Shown: piece after piece, positions 61,745 through 64,000 of the stretch
Numbering within the stretch: the stretch's first letter is position 1
Layout: each line of letters begins with the position of its first letter
Assembly: GCA_003150235.1 (NCBI GenBank)
Contig: QAMW01000044.1
Location: forward strand, 118,387 to 182,386
DNA: 64,000 nucleotides
DNA from: Bacteroidales bacterium
GTDB taxonomy: Bacteria > Bacteroidota > Bacteroidia > Bacteroidales > Muribaculaceae
Reading direction: 5' to 3'
Notes under the pieces: generated by a model
The model's database searches: none
What the model saw: only the letters and a program-made list of their open reading frames with translations
What the model was told of the DNA's origin: nothing
Made by a program: the position numbers and the translations under genes

Positions 61745-62563
61745 ATGAATCTGTACACCACGGCACTTTCCATAGCCGGCTCCGACCCCTCCGGCGGCGC
61801 GGGCATACAAGCTGATATCAAAACGATGTCGGCTCTCGGTGTATATGCCATGACCGCCATCACTGCTATCACCGTGCAAAACACTGTCGGCGTGAGAGAC
61901 GTGGCGGGTGTCGCCCCCGAAATTGTAGGAGGGCAGATTGACGCAGTGTTTGACGACATCTGTCCTGATGCTGTAAAGATAGGCATGCTTTTCTCAGCCG
62001 ACACCGTGCGTGTGGTTGCCGACAGGCTTGTCGCCCGCGCTGCCTCCAATGTAGTGCTGGACCCGGTAATGGTCGCGACATCAGGCGACAAACTCATTAC
62101 CGACGAGGCAATCGACATGATTGTGAAACGGCTGATACCGGTAGCTACACTCATTACGCCCAATGCCAACGAAGCACGTCTGCTCACCGGCACATCTGAC
62201 ATCACCCTCCAGATAGCCGCACTCCGGAGCTTGGGGGCAAAAAACATACTTCTCAAAGGTGGTGACCGTGATATTGACTCCGATATGTCGGTCGATTATC
62301 TTGCTGTTGAGAACAGCGACACCCCTGTTCTGCTCGAATCGCGCCGCGTTGACACCACCAATACCCACGGAACGGGCTGCACGCTGTCGTCGGCTATAGC
62401 ATCCTTCCTCGCCCGCGGCTTCGACCTTACGGAAAGTGTCAGCAATGCAAAATATTACATCACCGAAGCACTCCGACACGGAGCCGGCATAACCATCGGT
62501 CACGGTCACGGACCGGTCAACCATCTCTTCTCTCCGACACCTGCGATAATAAATTCTAAATGA
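61745..62563 (+). CDS. thiD: Hydroxymethylpyrimidine (phosphate) kinase
   Basis: A 272-residue kinase that phosphorylates HMP to HMP-PP for thiamine synthesis. Family motifs are ALSIAGSDPSGGAGIQADIK at the N terminus, TPNANEARLLTG in the middle and THGTGCTLSSAIAS (anion hole and catalytic Cys/Asp region) near the C terminus. The ATG at 61745 follows the riboswitch hairpin; an in-frame TTG at 61685 lies inside the aptamer and is rejected. thiS follows after 8 bp. Confidence 0.96.
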   Translation: MNLYTTALSIAGSDPSGGAGIQADIKTMSALGVYAMTAITAITVQNTVGVRDVAGVAPEIVGGQIDAVFDDICPDAVKIGMLFSADTVRVVADRLVARAASNVVLDPVMVATSGDKLITDEAIDMIVKRLIPVATLITPNANEARLLTGTSDITLQIAALRSLGAKNILLKGGDRDIDSDMSVDYLAVENSDTPVLLESRRVDTTNTHGTGCTLSSAIASFLARGFDLTESVSNAKYYITEALRHGAGITIGHGHGPVNHLFSPTPAIINSK

Positions 62564-62571
62564 CATAGATT

Positions 62572-62772
62572 ATGAATATTTCAGTAAACAACAAAGCGAT
62601 GACAGTACCCGACAACACCACGCTGCAGGGTGCTCTCGACCTTGCGGGAATCAATCCCGAAGGTATAGCCACAGCTCTTAACGGCGAAGTTGTGCCATTG
62701 GTCGACCGTGATGCCACAATGCTACATGAAGGCGACTCGGTATTGGTAATCGAACCTTTCTATGGGGGATAA
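62572..62772 (+). CDS. thiS: Sulfur carrier protein ThiS
   Basis: A 66-residue ubiquitin-fold protein ending in the diagnostic Gly-Gly (EPFYGG). The C-terminal glycine is made into a thiocarboxylate that donates sulfur to the thiazole ring. Full length. It overlaps the following TenI-like gene by 11 bp. Confidence 0.96.
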   Translation: MNISVNNKAMTVPDNTTLQGALDLAGINPEGIATALNGEVVPLVDRDATMLHEGDSVLVIEPFYGG

Positions 62773-63349
62773 CGCACCGCTCAGGATTGCAATAACGCCT
62801 GCAGAGCCGTTTCATGATGAAGCCTTGTGGATCAAGACGATTCTTGAAGCGGGATGGGATTATGTGCATCTGCGACATCCCTCCGAGACATTGCGCGATG
62901 TGAAAGCGGTGATTGAACGCATACCTACACGACTGCATTCCCGGTTAAGGCTTCACGGCCATTTTGAATTGCTCAACGAGTTTAATCTCGGAGGCATTCA
63001 CCTCAATTCACGTTGTCCTGAAGCCCCCCCGATGTACCGTGGGGCTGTAAGCCGCACATGTCACACCGTCGCGGAGGTAGAGACGTATAAAGACAGTCAT
63101 GACTATCTTACGCTCAGCCCTATATTCCCGAGCATCTCAAAGCCCGGTTATTCGGCAGAGTTTATCGACAGTCAGCTCCTCGCACTCCCCGAAGGGAAAG
63201 TAGTGGCGCTCGGCGGAATCACCCCGGAACGGTTGCCTGAACTGTCGGCTTATCCCTTCAAAGGATATGCCGTGCTCGGCTATCTGTTCGGAGCGCAATC
63301 GCTCGACGACCTGCACTCACGCCTCGCTCACTTCTCCTCTGAACTCTGA
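62762..63349 (+). CDS. TenI/ThiE-fold protein, probable thiazole tautomerase-like paralogue
   Basis: A 195-residue barrel protein of the ThiE/TenI group. It keeps the general plan (WDYVHLRHPS, GGIHLNSRC, LTLSPIFPSISKPGY, VVALGGITPERL) but lacks ThiE residues: the QLRxK lysine and the NDR-type loop are replaced (VHLRHPS, LHGHFEL). The CHTVAEVE segment places a histidine where TenI has its catalytic one. A tautomerase role is inferred. True thiE is the next gene. Annotators may also call this ThiE. Confidence 0.72.
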   Translation: MGDNAPLRIAITPAEPFHDEALWIKTILEAGWDYVHLRHPSETLRDVKAVIERIPTRLHSRLRLHGHFELLNEFNLGGIHLNSRCPEAPPMYRGAVSRTCHTVAEVETYKDSHDYLTLSPIFPSISKPGYSAEFIDSQLLALPEGKVVALGGITPERLPELSAYPFKGYAVLGYLFGAQSLDDLHSRLAHFSSEL

Positions 63350-63376
63350 CAACTGACAACTGAACACTGACAACTC
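63344..63376 (+). repeat. Short degenerate TGACAAC repeats between two thiamine genes
   Basis: The spacer between the TenI-like gene and thiE consists largely of TGACAACTGACAACTGAACA and a further TGACAAC copy (about 63347-63375). It is a simple-sequence spacer with no gene or hairpin seen. Confidence 0.6.
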
Positions 63377-63385
63377 CCCACTCCC

Positions 63386-64000
63386 ATGCTTCAATTCATA
63401 ACTCACCCATCTGACCGCTACACGATACCGGAAGAAGTACAAATGGCAATAGAAGGCGGATGCAAATGGATACAGCTCCGCATGAAAGATGCCACCTACG
63501 ACGAGATGAAGAGCACTGCTCTCGAAATAATCCCTATATGCAGGGAAAATGATATAATACTTGTCATTGATGACAATGTAGAACTCGTGAACGAACTGCG
63601 CGTACACGGAGTCCATCTTGGCAAAAACGACATGGACCCGCGCAAAGCGAGGGAAATCCTCGGTCCACACGCCATAATCGGTGTGACAGCAAACACCGCC
63701 GACGATATTCTCTCTTTCCGCGGAATCGATGTCGACTATGTAGGCGTCGGACCGTTCCGTCACACCACTACAAAGAAAAATCTCGCCCCCGTTATCGGGC
63801 TGGATGGCTACAAAGATATTGTAGCTAAAGTGACCGCGGCAGGCAACAAGCTCCCGCTCGTCGCTATCGGAGGCATCACTCTTGAAGATGTGACCGGAAT
63901 CATGGCGACAGGTGTTCAGGGGATAGCCGTGTCCGGCTCCATAATCAACGCCCCCGACCCCGTGCGCTACACCACCCAACTCCTTAACGCCCTCAATCCA
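63386..64000 (+). CDS. thiE: Thiamine-phosphate synthase (3' end beyond window)
   Basis: At least 205 codons, open to the window end. The enzyme joins HMP-PP and thiazole phosphate. Canonical residues are present: CKWIQLRMKDATYDEM, the VIDDN loop (in place of INDR), GVHLGKNDMDP, GVGPFRHTTTKKN and LVAIGGITLEDV. The ATG at 63386 follows a TGACAAC-type repeat spacer. The visible part is nearly full length for the family. It continues the thiamine operon. Confidence 0.93.
   Translation, partial: MLQFITHPSDRYTIPEEVQMAIEGGCKWIQLRMKDATYDEMKSTALEIIPICRENDIILVIDDNVELVNELRVHGVHLGKNDMDPRKAREILGPHAIIGVTANTADDILSFRGIDVDYVGVGPFRHTTTKKNLAPVIGLDGYKDIVAKVTAAGNKLPLVAIGGITLEDVTGIMATGVQGIAVSGSIINAPDPVRYTTQLLNALNP

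Noticed and set aside
63317..63979. 220-codon minus-strand frame at the window end
   Set aside because: It is antisense to thiE, which has all family motifs and runs off the window.

Overview
The window looks like an ordinary chromosomal segment of a Bacteroidales bacterium, plausibly a Muribaculaceae-type gut organism (family-level placement is inference). The evidence is: many genes preceded by the Bacteroidetes promoter box TAnnTTTG, several with a TTTG/TTG box about 19-21 bp upstream; parts of a type IX secretion system (PorQ) with cargo proteins carrying C-terminal sorting domains; a Porin_10-type porin; two-subunit methylmalonyl-CoA mutase; and a thiamine operon led by a TPP riboswitch. 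No rRNA, insertion sequence, CRISPR array or prophage was seen. There is one tRNA gene, tRNA-Ser(GGA).

Layout. 1-4820: end of a heavy-metal RND efflux operon (adaptor, CzcA/CusA pump, TolC-like channel). 4855-8781: Fe-type superoxide dismutase, a six-helix ion channel with an unusual filter, a T9SS type B cargo protein and a lytic transglycosylase. 8803-11640: uvrA, then a 0.7 kb AT-rich gene-free stretch and an XRE-type regulator. 12957-17459: pyrK-pyrD, facing a solute-binding protein and a porin. 17698-19361: rplY, pth and an Hsp15-like S4 protein. 19358-20267: an MNT/HEPN pair placed between that cluster and tRNA-Ser. 20438-23789: a Ca2+/Na+ antiporter, then a 370-nt structured leader before an AAA+ ATPase. 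23986-29362: a GH10 xylanase/CE1 esterase fusion and a large six-hairpin-type glycosidase candidate. 29342-37851: PAP2 phosphatase, fmt, a LuxR-type regulator, an esterase, a BspA-like leucine-rich-repeat T9SS cargo protein and a membrane-bound AraC-type regulator. 38069-43533: uvrB, a YgiQ radical SAM protein and a GH13 lipoprotein. 43534-46220: a probable small RNA gene, then dnaG. 46428-50425: methylmalonyl-CoA mutase. 50517-53754: nitroreductase, a winged-helix regulator with a partner membrane protein, and a MATE pump. 53889-59146: three exported proteins and PorQ. 59308-61561: TonB-domain protein, small conserved protein, acyltransferase, omega-amidase. 61592-64000: TPP riboswitch, thiD, thiS, a TenI-like protein and thiE, which runs off the end.

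How the parts fit. The region is mainly housekeeping (nucleotide excision repair UvrA/UvrB, replication primase, pyrimidine and thiamine synthesis, translation factors) mixed with cell-envelope and polysaccharide-degradation genes typical of gut Bacteroidales. The methylmalonyl-CoA mutase fits succinate/propionate metabolism. PorQ lies beside two exported proteins with sorting-domain-like C termini, and two further candidate cargo proteins lie elsewhere in the window.

The most interesting non-coding signals are: a multi-hairpin leader or RNA before the AAA+ gene (21466-21839); a promoter-to-terminator unit with no real ORF before dnaG (43793-43990); paired GTTTA-N5-TAAAC palindromes in the control region of the winged-helix/membrane-protein operon (52264-52357); a perfect 19-bp inverted repeat between divergent genes (37927-37977); and a terminator hairpin that abuts the thiD start codon behind the TPP riboswitch. 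None of these could be compared with a database here.
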